From the NCBI GenBank assembly GCA_002337125.1, contig DDFJ01000004.1, positions 1,849,889-1,913,888 on the forward strand: a stretch of DNA of 64,000 bases. The letters are read 5' to 3'. The translations under genes and the position numbers were made by a program. The notes under the pieces are model-generated. The model did no database searches. It was not told the DNA's origin and saw only the letters and a program-made list of their open reading frames with translations. Source of the stretch: Chitinophagaceae bacterium UBA1931. GTDB lineage: Bacteria > Bacteroidota > Bacteroidia > Chitinophagales > Chitinophagaceae. Each line of letters opens with the position of its first letter. Positions within the stretch are counted from its first letter, which is position 1. Shown here one piece after another: positions 35,071 through 44,710 of the stretch.

Positions 35071-35105
35071 AACAAAGCCATCCCGGGGGATGGCTTTGTT
35101 TAAAA
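35071..35105 (-). terminator. Terminator after the metalloprotease gene
   Basis: AACAAAGCCATCC pairs with GGATGGCTTTGTT over a short GC loop. The arm is followed by A/T-rich sequence on both strands, including TTTAAAAAAGA, so it could serve as a terminator for the minus-strand protease. Confidence 0.75.
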
Positions 35106-35119
35106 AAGAAAATGAACGT

Positions 35120-37696
35120 TTATTTTGTTGCCAGTGCCTTATCAATCAAAAACAACAGCATGGAGCGGTGTGCTTTTGTTGATTCGTTTGGCGATGGAGC
35201 AGTTGCCAGCTGTGCTTTGATTTTGCGCAGACTGTTGTAAGCTCCGCTTCTTGCAACATTGTCGTAACCGGTTTTTGATTCAACAATGGAAACAAGACCT
35301 TTCACATATTCTGTTTGCAGGTTCTGACGGTACACATTCACTGCACCACCAATATCGGCTTTGAAAATGCCATTGGTAAGATCGTTTAACACATCAGCCA
35401 CTGTATATGTATTGCCATACAATGCACTGTTGGTGATGCGGCGCATGGTAACAGCGTTCAGCAATTCAGATAAAATATTCATCTGGAAATTGAGCACTAC
35501 CGATGTATGCTTGGGATCTTCTGTTGCACCAAAGAAATTATAACCACGGCGCTGTACCTGCAGGTAAGGCAGCAATGGTAGATCAACATCAAATGCATTT
35601 GGAGCAAATACATATTTGTTTAAGAATGCCATCGCTTTTTTCTGGTAATCAACCGGGGTAATTACAAAAGGCTTGCTGCCGGGGTTTTGTCCGGGAAAAC
35701 TTCTGTCGACCTGTACACCACCAATATAACGGCTGATGGCATTGGCCATTTGATAACGCTGGTTGTTTAAAACAGCATAGCGAATCTGTATTTGCTGGTA
35801 AGACTTATCGTTTGATGCATATTTGCTGAGCAGTTTACCCATGGAATTGTTTACTAACTTGTAACGGTCTTCGCCATAAGTAACCATATCGCTGCTCATA
35901 TCATTGATCATTACACGGGGATCAATACCATTGCCCGGGCTGCGCATATCATCAGCATCATTACCAAACAACAGATCATGTTCATGACTGCGGCTGAGAA
36001 TTGCTTTCAATCCACTTTCTTCCTGTCCTTCAGGAAACACTTTGTAACCAAATTCAATTGCCCACAAATCATAAGGACCAGGCTTCATTGTATAATAATC
36101 ACCCTGTTTGCTTCTGTCGCTGTTGATGTTTACAGAAGGATAATCCATAACTGAACCCTGTAAACCTTTTTTCTGTGTAATTGATGTGTTGTGAACTTCA
36201 GCAGGGCTCAGCATCTGCGATGCTTTCATGTTATGGTTTAAACCAAGAGTGTGTCCCATTTCGTGCAGCACGAGGTAATAGAGAAATTGCTCATGCGCCT
36301 TCCTGATTTCAGTTTCACCACCATCAGCTGCGCTTGTTGCAATAAGTGTTGAACCAGCCATAAACTGTTTAGCCAGTTCGGCACCAATACTGCAATTGAG
36401 CCAATGTTTTTTTACTTCGGGCGGAAGTTGATCAAACAAATTCTGCTGGGCTGTTGCATCATTATTTTCCACCACATCCATGTAAGGAACAGCAGAACCG
36501 CTTTTCCATTCAACGGTGATATCTGTTCCGAGAATCTGACCCGTTAACGGATTAACAAAGCTGGGTCCGATTGCACCGTAAGAAGGATAGGCTGAAGAAA
36601 CCCAACGGATCACATTGTAGCGAATGTCTGCAGGGTCCCATGTTGCCGTATCGGGCATAATTTTCATCACCACCGCATTTTTAAATCCTGCTTTTTCAAA
36701 CGCTTCGTTCCAGCGTTCACCCGCAGCTTTAATGATGTTGCGGTATTCAACAGGTGTTGTGTTTTCAACCCAGTAAACAATTGGCTCAACAGGTTCGCTG
36801 ATGGCTGCATTGGGATCTTTTTTCTTTAAATGCCAGCGGTTGATCACATCACGGTAGTTGGTAACATCGGCTGATGTAAGATCATCCACTTCCTGTGTAA
36901 AGAAACCGACACGTGGATCATCAAACCTTGGTTTAAAATCATTCACCGGCACTTCAATAAATGAATGCTGCAGTTTAATACGCACATAACGTGCATCAGT
37001 AATATCTTTTCCGCCGCTGTTATACGGAACAGGATTATCATAAGCCAGGTCAACAATTACATCGGTGTTGTTGGGATAAGAACGTACGTTGCTCACCTTG
37101 CTCTTGGTTGGATTAAATCCGCCAAGATTAAACATCATGTAGGATGGAACTGTTGGAGGCATTACCGGTTTAACCGGATCAAGTTTATCACTTAAAAACA
37201 ACTGATCAACACTGATGAGGTAGCCGGTTGAATCTTCAGCAGAAAATTTATCGGTATAAAAAACAGCATCGGCCACATCAACATTTGCCGACTTGCTGAC
37301 TGCATTTTTCGGATCGTAATAGAAGTTGGTGTTTACAACTGAAAACTCAATTTTATCAAACGACTTTTTCATTTTAAACAACAATGTGGAACGGTGCATA
37401 CTCTGGTTTAAAAACAAAGTAGTTGGTCCGCTCAATGAAAAACTCTGGTAAATAAAATTTTTATCCAGCTGGTCTTTACGTATGTACATCTGCACACTAC
37501 CGGTGGCTGTATCCTGGTAAAGTGTAAACAGGCCGGCAAGTTTTTTACTTGATTTTACTTTTTCTGTAATGCCTGGTTTGGGTGCTGCTTTTTTTGTTGT
37601 ATCGGCAGCTGGTGCTGTTGCTGGTTTGTTCTGTGCCTGCGATTGGGTACCAGCCAGCAATAGAAGCGATGCCAGTGCTACTGCAATTTTCTTCAT
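35120..37696 (-). CDS. Zinc-dependent metalloprotease (DUF5117/DUF5118 type)
   Basis: An 858-aa secreted protease. It has a signal peptide (MKKIAVALASLLLLAGTQSQ, then AQ) and a Pro/Ala-rich segment. The zinc site is HEMGHTLGLNHN near residue 487, the HExxHxxGxxH motif of metzincin-like enzymes; a downstream SVMDYP is the Met-turn. Upstream domains match the DUF5118 and DUF5117 families (the APEGITVRYVE-like region IVYWVENTTPVEYR near 310). Close relatives in Bacteroidota are annotated only as zinc-dependent metalloproteases. It lies alone in its transcription unit. Confidence 0.88.
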   Translation of the reverse strand: MKKIAVALASLLLLAGTQSQAQNKPATAPAADTTKKAAPKPGITEKVKSSKKLAGLFTLYQDTATGSVQMYIRKDQLDKNFIYQSFSLSGPTTLFLNQSMHRSTLLFKMKKSFDKIEFSVVNTNFYYDPKNAVSKSANVDVADAVFYTDKFSAEDSTGYLISVDQLFLSDKLDPVKPVMPPTVPSYMMFNLGGFNPTKSKVSNVRSYPNNTDVIVDLAYDNPVPYNSGGKDITDARYVRIKLQHSFIEVPVNDFKPRFDDPRVGFFTQEVDDLTSADVTNYRDVINRWHLKKKDPNAAISEPVEPIVYWVENTTPVEYRNIIKAAGERWNEAFEKAGFKNAVVMKIMPDTATWDPADIRYNVIRWVSSAYPSYGAIGPSFVNPLTGQILGTDITVEWKSGSAVPYMDVVENNDATAQQNLFDQLPPEVKKHWLNCSIGAELAKQFMAGSTLIATSAADGGETEIRKAHEQFLYYLVLHEMGHTLGLNHNMKASQMLSPAEVHNTSITQKKGLQGSVMDYPSVNINSDRSKQGDYYTMKPGPYDLWAIEFGYKVFPEGQEESGLKAILSRSHEHDLLFGNDADDMRSPGNGIDPRVMINDMSSDMVTYGEDRYKLVNNSMGKLLSKYASNDKSYQQIQIRYAVLNNQRYQMANAISRYIGGVQVDRSFPGQNPGSKPFVITPVDYQKKAMAFLNKYVFAPNAFDVDLPLLPYLQVQRRGYNFFGATEDPKHTSVVLNFQMNILSELLNAVTMRRITNSALYGNTYTVADVLNDLTNGIFKADIGGAVNVYRQNLQTEYVKGLVSIVESKTGYDNVARSGAYNSLRKIKAQLATAPSPNESTKAHRSMLLFLIDKALATK

Positions 37697-37831
37697 ATAA
37701 ATGATGGTTTTGTTTAATCAACGAATTTCTTTCAGTCAAAAATTCCGGGAAAAAGATATTGCAAAGTTTTCGCAGGTGTATATACTTTGTATAAACGGAT
37801 TGGGTTGGTTTTAACCGGTGTTGATTCCGTA

Positions 37832-39091
37832 TCAGCTGAGGATTTTCATTTTCACTGTTTCAATACGGGTTTCGCCTACCGAAAGAATATCAAATTCATA
37901 ATTGTCGACAATGATGCGCTCTTTAGCTTTTGGAATTGTTTCGTGATGCTCAACAATATAACCCGACAAGGTTTCTGCATCTGTATCATCTTTAAATTCC
38001 AGGTTGTATTTTTCTGCGAGATAATCAAGCTCAAGTCTTCCGCTGAAGATAAACTCTGATTCAGCAAGTTGCTTTTCAACAAACTCTTCAGTGTCGTATT
38101 CATCCTGTATTTCACCAAAAATTTCTTCCAGCAAATCTTCCATGGTTACAATACCACTTGTACCACCAAACTCATCAACAACCCACGCAATGCTTTTACG
38201 TTCTTTTGTAAACTGGTTGATGAGATCTGTAACACCCATACTTTCAGGTACTGCAGGTATGGGTAAAAGAACCGATTTCAACTCGGTTGGTTTCCTGAAA
38301 AAATCAAGCTGGTGAACATAACCAAGAATATTGTCGATATTGCCTTCGTAAACAATCAGCTTACTGAGCTTTGTTTCAATAAACTTTTGTTTTACTTCTT
38401 CAACCGAAGTGGTTGCATCAACGCCAACAATTTCTTTTCGTGGTATTAAACACTCACGCACTTTTACACCGGGAAGCGAAAGTGCATTTTCAAACAGTTC
38501 GGTATTTATATCCTGATCTTCTTCGTTATTCTCCCTGCTTTGCTGAATAAAATAGTCAATATCAACACGTATAAAAGCTTCTTTCTTTTCGTTCATCCGC
38601 ACATCAAACAAATATTTCAGTATCCATTCTGAAACACCCACAAACAACATGGCAACCGGTGAAAGAATACGGTAAATTAAACTGAACACTCTTGCAAAAA
38701 AGGAAAGAATGACATTGCTTCTTGCCCTGAAATAAGCTCTGAAAATAAACTGAACAAGGAGTACAATAATGGAAGTGGTAATTATTTCAATGATCAGCTT
38801 CAGCCATGAGTTCTGAATAATGATGGGCATTTTTTCCCACAGCGGTGTAAAGAAACGGCTGCTGAGCAACACATAAAACACCAGCGATATGGAAGTACCT
38901 GCCAGTAATGCGCCAATGAAACGGCTTTGCTGCTCAATAAAATTTCCAAGTATGCGGCCGCTTGTATGTCCCTGCTTTTTCTTCAGCTCAATTGAAAAAC
39001 GGTTGAGTGTTCCAAACGCAGCTTCAAGACCGGAAAAAAGTCCGGCCAAAAGAATACATACAATAACACCACCCAATAAATACCAGTTCAT
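37832..39091 (-). CDS. Hemolysin/CorC family protein with CNNM and CBS domains (GldE-like)
   Basis: A 419-aa membrane protein. The N-terminal CNNM domain (residues 1-185) has four hydrophobic segments, beginning with LLGGVIVCILLAGLFSGLEAA. A CBS pair follows about 205-330 (VRECLIPRKEIVGVD, LIVYEGNIDNILGYVH, WVVDEFGGTSGIVTMEDLLEEI), and a CorC/HlyC transporter-associated domain closes the protein (about 345-419). Such proteins take part in Mg/Co handling; in gliding Bacteroidota the relative GldE supports gliding and type IX secretion. Which role applies here is open. It starts 42 bp before the gmk stop. Confidence 0.88.
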   Translation of the reverse strand: MNWYLLGGVIVCILLAGLFSGLEAAFGTLNRFSIELKKKQGHTSGRILGNFIEQQSRFIGALLAGTSISLVFYVLLSSRFFTPLWEKMPIIIQNSWLKLIIEIITTSIIVLLVQFIFRAYFRARSNVILSFFARVFSLIYRILSPVAMLFVGVSEWILKYLFDVRMNEKKEAFIRVDIDYFIQQSRENNEEDQDINTELFENALSLPGVKVRECLIPRKEIVGVDATTSVEEVKQKFIETKLSKLIVYEGNIDNILGYVHQLDFFRKPTELKSVLLPIPAVPESMGVTDLINQFTKERKSIAWVVDEFGGTSGIVTMEDLLEEIFGEIQDEYDTEEFVEKQLAESEFIFSGRLELDYLAEKYNLEFKDDTDAETLSGYIVEHHETIPKAKERIIVDNYEFDILSVGETRIETVKMKILS

Positions 39092-39133
39092 ATCTCTAAA
39101 CTAATGGATTTGTGATGAATCTCCAACTACGGT

Positions 39134-39709
39134 TTATGATGCAAGAAACGCACCAACAACTTCTTCTGCTTCTTTACATGCTTTATGCAGATCATCATTT
39201 ACAATCACTTTTGTAAAAGATTGTTTGAACGAAATTTCATAAGCAGCTTTATTTACACGTGCCTCCAGTGTTTCGGCAGTTTCAGTTCCCCTGCTTTCGA
39301 GCCTGCGACGCAGTTCTTCAACAGAAGGTGGTTCAATAAAAACCGAAAGTGTTTGTGTGGGATAAAGTCCCTGCACATGAATAGCACCTTTTACATCAAT
39401 ATCAAGAATGGGTGTTTGATGCTTATTCCAGATACGTTGTATTTCGCTTTTTAATGTGCCGTAATACTTGCCTTCATACACCATTTCCCATTCAATAAAT
39501 TCATCATTACGGATCCTTTGCTGAAAATCTTCCACCGTGATGAAATGATAATCAACTCCGTCTTTTTCATTTGCTCTTGGCTGCCTTGTAGCTGCTGAAA
39601 TGGAAAAAGCAAGCTGCGGAAAACATTGCATTAAATGTTTGGTAACCGATGTTTTTCCTGCGCCTGAAGGAGCAGTAATAATGAGCAGTTTATTATTCTG
39701 TTGTTCCAT
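39134..39709 (-). CDS. gmk: Guanylate kinase
   Basis: A 191-aa kinase that phosphorylates GMP to GDP. Walker A is TAPSGAGKTSVTKHL near residues 9-23; GMP-binding residues are in SISAATRQPRANEKDGVDYHF; LDIDVKGAIHVQ and the RLESRGTET lid are present. The ATG giving MEQQNNK at 39709 is chosen; an upstream in-frame ATG adds ten residues that do not fit the family. The length is normal. Confidence 0.95.
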   Translation of the reverse strand: MEQQNNKLLIITAPSGAGKTSVTKHLMQCFPQLAFSISAATRQPRANEKDGVDYHFITVEDFQQRIRNDEFIEWEMVYEGKYYGTLKSEIQRIWNKHQTPILDIDVKGAIHVQGLYPTQTLSVFIEPPSVEELRRRLESRGTETAETLEARVNKAAYEISFKQSFTKVIVNDDLHKACKEAEEVVGAFLAS

Positions 39710-39779
39710 GAAGCAGCAAAAATAAATATTCAGGCTCAACTGCCCGTATATTTTGCTAAACAGAACCGGTGAAGTAATC

Positions 39780-40472
39780 TTAACTTTTGTTCAGTTGTTT
39801 CCAGATGTTGTGATGAAACTCTTTGATTGCTTTTGTATGAAGCAACGGGTATAAATATTTATCCCTGAAAGCGGAGTTGCTTTTATAAATGGTGTGATGG
39901 GTAATTTTTGTGTGGCCGTTTTCATCTTCCTCAAAATACACCCGCTGCGAGCCGATGGATTTCCCTTTCATGAGGTAAGATGTTTCCATATACGTTTCTT
40001 CATTGTTGATGGCCGTTATTTCGTGCCCAACTGCAATTTTGGCCAAACCGCCCAATACTTTTACCCTGATGAAAATAATCTGGCCTACCAGTGCCTCTTT
40101 AAAATCATCATCAATGTAAGAGAACTTGTTCTGCTTGCGGCAGTACTGCAAACCAAACTGCAGCATACTGCCGCACCAGGCCTGTTTAGGCGGCGTGGTT
40201 TTATAGGCTTCCCATACTTTATTTACAGGATGGTTTACATGAAATGTTTTGACATGATGATGAAAAAGTTCTGCAGCCTGTGTTTCCTTACAGAAACATT
40301 TCAGCGATGCAAAATCATCCAGCTTGTAAAGCTTGTGATCATGAATAAAAGAAACAATTTCTTTGTTGCTGATGCGGGACAGATCAATATCGTAAACTGG
40401 CCGTAACAATTCGTTGGTATGTTTTTGGGTTTTGCGAATATAAGTTTTTCTGATAAACAAAACAGGCAACAC
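39780..40472 (-). CDS. Hypothetical protein, START/SRPBCC-like
   Basis: A 230-aa protein that I do not assign firmly. The region 75-220 has the strand pattern of a START-like domain: HHHVKTFHVNHPVNKVWEAY, then QIIFIRVKVLGG, TYMETSYLMKGKSIGSQRVYF and HTTITHHTIYKSN-like segments. The start codon lies inside a terminator hairpin of the upstream gene, so initiation may be at a later codon; no other ATG occurs before residue 100, but a TTG is at codon 5. No signal peptide. Confidence 0.55.
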   Translation of the reverse strand: MLPVLFIRKTYIRKTQKHTNELLRPVYDIDLSRISNKEIVSFIHDHKLYKLDDFASLKCFCKETQAAELFHHHVKTFHVNHPVNKVWEAYKTTPPKQAWCGSMLQFGLQYCRKQNKFSYIDDDFKEALVGQIIFIRVKVLGGLAKIAVGHEITAINNEETYMETSYLMKGKSIGSQRVYFEEDENGHTKITHHTIYKSNSAFRDKYLYPLLHTKAIKEFHHNIWKQLNKS

Positions 40473-40489
40473 TGGTAGGTGTTGCCTGT
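40459..40489 (-). terminator. Terminator after the DUF5777 operon
   Basis: ACAGGCAACAC pairs with GTGTTGCCTGT over a 6-nt loop; on the minus strand TTTTG follows. It ends the cytochrome-like/YceI/DUF5777 operon and overlaps the start of the next gene. Confidence 0.75.
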
Positions 40490-40539
40490 ATGATCTTTAA
40501 AAAGGATTTCAGATTATTTTATTCGGTTTCCTTCGTTTA

Positions 40540-41487
40540 TTAATGTTCTGCTTTTACTTTATGTTTAACACTGTAACTTCTGTTCAGGTTAAATCCTAAA
40601 GAAAATTGTCCCAGGGTACTTTTAACCGGGTTGGTGGTTAACTGGTAAATATTACTTGCAAAAGAACTGTTAGTAATAAAGAACTGGAAAATATGGCCAC
40701 CAGTATCCCAGTCGTAACCAAGTGAAATAAGATCGGGAGAGTAGTTTACAATTTCACCGCTCTTGTCAATTACGTTATTATACATATTCAGCTGCCTGGT
40801 GTATTCAAACGTAATGGCTTTTTTAGCCGACAGTTTGTAGCGGCCGCCAATGCCTAATGAAAACACATCATGCGAATTGCCATAACCATAAGCAACAATG
40901 TTGTTATGAACAACTGAAGGTGTTAACTGCAATGAAAAGTTTTCGTTGAACTTTCTTGCAACCATCAGCTGGTGCATAAACGAAAACTTGTTCCATGTAA
41001 GATCGTTGGGCGATGCAACGGTTTTTGAAGCATTGGTATGCACCATTGAAAGCCATGCAATAGTAACAGGAATGTTTTTTAAACCTGTTTGCTGGCGCAG
41101 GATTTTAAACTTGGCAGTACCTTCCACATTTGAATTACCTGCAAGTGCCAAACCAAGGTTTAACCAGCTTGATGGTGAATAATCAAAGGAAATATATGTG
41201 CTGGCAAAATTTCCGTTAAAGCCAAATACACGTGCAAGGTTTGATGCACCTTCCTTGTTATCCCAGATCTGTCCAAAGTGGTGAATAACCATGAATTGCA
41301 GATTGCCTTCACCGGTCATTTCAACACTGTTCATATTAATAATACGTGTTGCTTTAAATGTAGCAATGGTAAGATTCTGTTTTACCTGTGCTGAGTCTTC
41401 TCTTGTCAGTTCTCCCAGCAAATCGTCCTGTGCAAACAGGTATTGTGTTGCAAAAACAGAAAGTACCAGAATGAATATTTTTTTCAT
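40540..41487 (-). CDS. DUF5777 family beta-barrel protein
   Basis: A 315-aa outer-membrane barrel. It has a signal peptide (IFILVLSVFATQYLFAQ) and repeated amphipathic strands with alternating aromatics (ASTYISFDYSPSSWLNLGLALAG, FSLQLTPSVVHN, VFSLGIGGRYKLSAKKAITFEY). The C-terminus FSLGFNLNRSYSVKHKVK is the final strand. DUF5777 proteins are usually encoded next to YceI and cytochrome-like lipoproteins, as here. The role is unknown. It is the last gene of a four-gene operon. Confidence 0.82.
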   Translation of the reverse strand: MKKIFILVLSVFATQYLFAQDDLLGELTREDSAQVKQNLTIATFKATRIINMNSVEMTGEGNLQFMVIHHFGQIWDNKEGASNLARVFGFNGNFASTYISFDYSPSSWLNLGLALAGNSNVEGTAKFKILRQQTGLKNIPVTIAWLSMVHTNASKTVASPNDLTWNKFSFMHQLMVARKFNENFSLQLTPSVVHNNIVAYGYGNSHDVFSLGIGGRYKLSAKKAITFEYTRQLNMYNNVIDKSGEIVNYSPDLISLGYDWDTGGHIFQFFITNSSFASNIYQLTTNPVKSTLGQFSLGFNLNRSYSVKHKVKAEH

Positions 41488-41511
41488 AAACGTTCAGTTC
41501 GTTGTTAGTGA

Positions 41512-42063
41512 TTAGTTCATTTTGAAAGTAATGGTAGCTGCAATTGGAGTTTCATCCAGCAGTTTTGGTTTTACCAGTGCAGGAATATCAATGTTGTAGC
41601 TTTCTGCTTTGATACTGAATGTACATTTAAATGTAACTGTACCACCTTTTACAATCATTGTTACAGGAGCCTTAAATGGCTGAGATGCACCGTGCAGTTC
41701 AACCTTACCTTCAGAGGTCATTTTGTATTCACCATCTTTTGCAAGCATGCTTTTGTCAAAGCCAATCAGTTTACCTGAATACTTTGCATTGGGATATTTG
41801 TTGGTGTGCAGGTAGTTTTCATTAAAGTGCTCTTCAAGTAATGCATTGTTGAAATGAAAACTTTTCATTGGAACCAGCATGGCTACTTCTGCTGTCTCAA
41901 CTTTAAACAAAGCAGTACCTTCTGTACTTTCAGCAGAGTACTCTTTATTTCCCTGGTTTTTATTTGGGTTGAAAAATAATTTACCATCTCTTGTTTTATA
42001 CGTTTGTGCGTTTACAGCTAAAACACCTGCTACTAACACAAGGAACATGAATATCTTTTTCAT
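41512..42063 (-). CDS. YceI family protein
   Basis: A 183-aa secreted lipocalin-fold protein. The signal peptide is IFMFLVLVAGVLAVNAQ. The body shows the YceI pattern (KSFHFNNALLEEHFNENYLHTNKYPNAKYSGKL split over residues 67-98; then GEVELHGASQPFKAPVTM-like strands near 125-145). YceI proteins bind polyisoprenoids or amphiphiles in the periplasm. It lies 24 bp before DUF5777 and 37 bp after the cytochrome-like lipoprotein. Confidence 0.88.
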   Translation of the reverse strand: MKKIFMFLVLVAGVLAVNAQTYKTRDGKLFFNPNKNQGNKEYSAESTEGTALFKVETAEVAMLVPMKSFHFNNALLEEHFNENYLHTNKYPNAKYSGKLIGFDKSMLAKDGEYKMTSEGKVELHGASQPFKAPVTMIVKGGTVTFKCTFSIKAESYNIDIPALVKPKLLDETPIAATITFKMN

Positions 42064-42100
42064 CTTTTTCGTTTTTAAGTTTTAATAAGTTGGTTGATAA

Positions 42101-42727
42101 TTAGTTTTTATATCCTTGTGCAATCCATGCAAGGAATGTAGCTGCACTTGCAGGTGCAACGCTGATGGTACCACCCGGGTGACCGGAAGCACCAAGGCTG
42201 CTCATCATTGATTTCAATGTTGATTCTTTTGATTTCAGCAAGGTATAATCAAGTGCAACTGCAGTACCACCATGACAGGTACCACCTTTACAATCAGTTT
42301 TGTAAATAGGCACAATATTTAAGTTATAAGTAATATCGCCGGTAATCGGAGGAGGTGTATAATCATCTTTTGCTCCTTGTGCAACCCATGCTTTTACAAT
42401 TGCTGCCTGTGAAGGGGTAAATGAAACACTACCTTCGCCTGGGTGTTCGCCACCTTTTGCCATTTTATCCAGGATAGCTGATCTTGCCTGTATAGCAGAG
42501 TAAAAAATTGTATCAAGATGTGAAAACGCAACCTGTCCGGTTTTGCCATTGTTATGGCATCCGCAGGCACCGCTTACAACAATTGGAACAACATCATTTC
42601 TGAAAGAAACATTATTAATTGATGCCAGCGTTGATTCTGAAACATCGTAGTAATTCTTGAAGCAGGAAGAAACTGCTATCGTAATTACTATAAGTAAGGA
42701 CAGTATAGTTAATTTTTTCATATTCAT
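42101..42727 (-). CDS. Cytochrome-like lipoprotein with CX4CH motif
   Basis: A lipoprotein of about 208 aa. The start at 42727 (or 42721) gives a signal peptide LTILSLLIVITIAVSSC, where the Cys is the lipidation site; the longer frame adds an implausible basic leader. Two repeats of about 90 residues follow, each with a Cys-Cys-His cluster (ACGCHNNG and DCKGGTCHGG) and an ending in AWVAQGA or AWIAQGY. The second is CX4CH, a spacing used for covalent haem in cytochrome c3-like proteins; the first is CXCH. This resembles the Planctomycete-type cytochrome c domain. Haem binding is not proven. Confidence 0.7.
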   Translation of the reverse strand: MNMKKLTILSLLIVITIAVSSCFKNYYDVSESTLASINNVSFRNDVVPIVVSGACGCHNNGKTGQVAFSHLDTIFYSAIQARSAILDKMAKGGEHPGEGSVSFTPSQAAIVKAWVAQGAKDDYTPPPITGDITYNLNIVPIYKTDCKGGTCHGGTAVALDYTLLKSKESTLKSMMSSLGASGHPGGTISVAPASAATFLAWIAQGYKN

Positions 42728-42747
42728 TTCAATTGAGTTGTTCTGAA

Positions 42748-43935
42748 TTATTTTACGATGATGTTGCCTGTTTTCCTGTATTTGTAAATACCAGTACCGG
42801 TTGAAAGACCGAATTTCCATACATCAGGAATGTTAGGATCGGCAAAATACCAGGCCTTGATTGTTGCAATTTCTGAAGCTGTTAAACCACCATCACTGTA
42901 AGCCATATCACCCTGGTGGCTTGTTGCAAAAGTGGCCGTACGTGGATTGGCCAGTAACAATGTAGAGTCAACCCTGCTCAATAAAGAACTTGTTGAGTTA
43001 AGGTTATCACCTTTTACATAATATTTCTTTGATGTTACCGGATCGGTGTAAACGATAGAGCTGTTTGATCTCAAAGATTTGGGATACATAATATCCATCA
43101 GGATATCATCATATGTATTTAACGGACCTCTGCGGCTTGCTGTTGTCCATGGTGTGCCAAATGTTTTAAACGGACGGAAACTCGCATTCGCCAATGTATC
43201 AGCATAAAATTTCTTCACACTGTCTTTGTAAGCATTCCATACAGTATTCAGTAAAGGATTTTTTAATTGAGCATAATAACTTGTAGATCCTGTACCGGGG
43301 TTAATATAAACGAACGAAACTGTATCAGTAGATGCAAATGTGAACCAGCCTTTTCTTGCCCATTCACCGCCAACAGTTGCTTCATTATGACAGTTACCGG
43401 ATGCACATCCATTTGTGATGATTGAAACAGCCGCCGGTCTGAAATCTTCAAGAGCCGGTGCTTCTTTAGCGCCGTTTTTAATCCAGTTATAGATTTTAGT
43501 TTTTTCTGTTACAGAAAGATCAACACCATAAGTTACAGGAGGCATTGCCCTGTTTTTAGTACTGGTGGTAATCAGGTCAAACAGTTTGCTGCCTTCAGGA
43601 TTACCAGCCACAACCAGTGTTTTGATCTCGCTGTATGTAGTAAGCTTGGGAGCAACTGCACCGCCATGACAGGCAGAAGATGCACAGTTACTTTTAATAA
43701 TACTTAAAACTCCTGTTGTTCTGATCACATCATTTACATCTGCAACCACATCGGCTTTTGCAACTTTAAATGAGTCATAGAAGGGAGAAAATACAGTTGA
43801 ATCGGGTGTTTCAACCAGCGCCCTTGAAATAAGTGATGCATTGGGGCCTTCCTTGGTACATTGTACAATAGTAAGCATCAATCCTACTGCTCCTAAAATA
43901 AGCAGAAATGTTTGTTTTGTTTTTTTGATTGTCAT
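42748..43935 (-). CDS. Cytochrome-like lipoprotein with two CX4CH motifs
   Basis: A 395-aa secreted protein, first gene of the operon. The start at 43935 gives a signal peptide TFLLILGAVGLMLTIVQC with the Cys as lipidation site. Two clusters follow: SNCASSACHGG near residue 85 and NGCASGNCHNEA near 172, both CX4CH. Each is placed in a fold with AMPPVTYGVDLSVTEK and IYNWIKNGAKEAP, as in cytochrome c domains that end in a xWIxxGA helix. A third domain carries LRSNSSIVYTDP and ends in TIKAWYF. With the next gene it may form an electron-transfer or haem-binding system at the outer membrane. Confidence 0.72.
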   Translation of the reverse strand: MTIKKTKQTFLLILGAVGLMLTIVQCTKEGPNASLISRALVETPDSTVFSPFYDSFKVAKADVVADVNDVIRTTGVLSIIKSNCASSACHGGAVAPKLTTYSEIKTLVVAGNPEGSKLFDLITTSTKNRAMPPVTYGVDLSVTEKTKIYNWIKNGAKEAPALEDFRPAAVSIITNGCASGNCHNEATVGGEWARKGWFTFASTDTVSFVYINPGTGSTSYYAQLKNPLLNTVWNAYKDSVKKFYADTLANASFRPFKTFGTPWTTASRRGPLNTYDDILMDIMYPKSLRSNSSIVYTDPVTSKKYYVKGDNLNSTSSLLSRVDSTLLLANPRTATFATSHQGDMAYSDGGLTASEIATIKAWYFADPNIPDVWKFGLSTGTGIYKYRKTGNIIVK

Positions 43936-44158
43936 AAACAAGTTTTTTATTCTTTGGCTGTATCGTTTCTGATTACACCACTTTTGTGATATAGGTTACA
44001 AAATAACCGGTCAAATTTTGACGGAAGCATGACAATAAGAAGTTTAAACACTGATTCAGGTCATTTCAGAGTTTAACCATTGAGCTGACTTTTGTCCGGT
44101 AAATTGTAAACCGGATGGCGTTATAGCAAGCCATCACAAACCCATCTAAACGATTAAT

Positions 44159-44593
44159 ATGAAGAATAAAAAACTCAGGAACCTGCTGATAGCTGCAGTT
44201 ATCCTTTTAGGTGTAACCGGCGTTGTGGTTGTTGTAAACCCGGGCTTGTTTATGGATTTTGGTATGTGGCTCACCTCATCAGCCAAACACCGTAATGCGG
44301 CTGAAGAAAAACCTGCTTTTACATTAACAGCTCAGCAGTTATCTGATGACATTAAAAATGATACAGCTGCTTTTAAAAAGTATGTTGACAAAGCCGTTCT
44401 TGTAAACGGACCCATCTCTGCAATTGAAGGCAACCACGTTTCATTAGGAAATGTGATCTGCAGTCTGGATTCAACAGAAGCAGTAAAGATCAGCAAACTT
44501 GCAACAGGCCAGGAAGTAAAAATCCAGGGTCGTGTTTCTACTTATAATGATTTGATGGAAGAAATAGTGCTTGATCAATGTGTGATCAAGTAA
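44159..44593 (+). CDS. OB-fold membrane-anchored protein (tRNA_anti-like)
   Basis: A 144-aa protein with one N-terminal membrane helix (LRNLLIAAVILLGVTGVVVVV) and an OB-fold domain from about residue 60 (FKKYVDKAVLVNGPISAIEG, HVSLGNVICSLDS, GQEVKIQGRVSTYNDL, IVLDQCVIK). Such tRNA_anti-like proteins are common and uncharacterised in Bacteroidota. It is divergent from the cytochrome-like operon. Confidence 0.75.
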   Translation: MKNKKLRNLLIAAVILLGVTGVVVVVNPGLFMDFGMWLTSSAKHRNAAEEKPAFTLTAQQLSDDIKNDTAAFKKYVDKAVLVNGPISAIEGNHVSLGNVICSLDSTEAVKISKLATGQEVKIQGRVSTYNDLMEEIVLDQCVIK

Positions 44594-44661
44594 GATATTG
44601 ATGAACGATGATCAAAAGCCCGTGCTGTTAAACTGTACGGTTTTTTTGATGGGTATAACAA

Positions 44662-44690
44662 AAAGAGGTTGCCGTTGGCAACCTCTTTCT
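44662..44690. terminator. Bidirectional terminator between OB-fold gene and tsf
   Basis: AAAGAGGTTGCC and GGCAACCTCTTT form a perfect 12-bp stem with a 3-nt loop, and A and T runs flank it. It lies between the convergent OB-fold gene and tsf. Confidence 0.85.
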
Positions 44691-44710
44691 TATCGGGATA
44701 TTTCTTTTTA

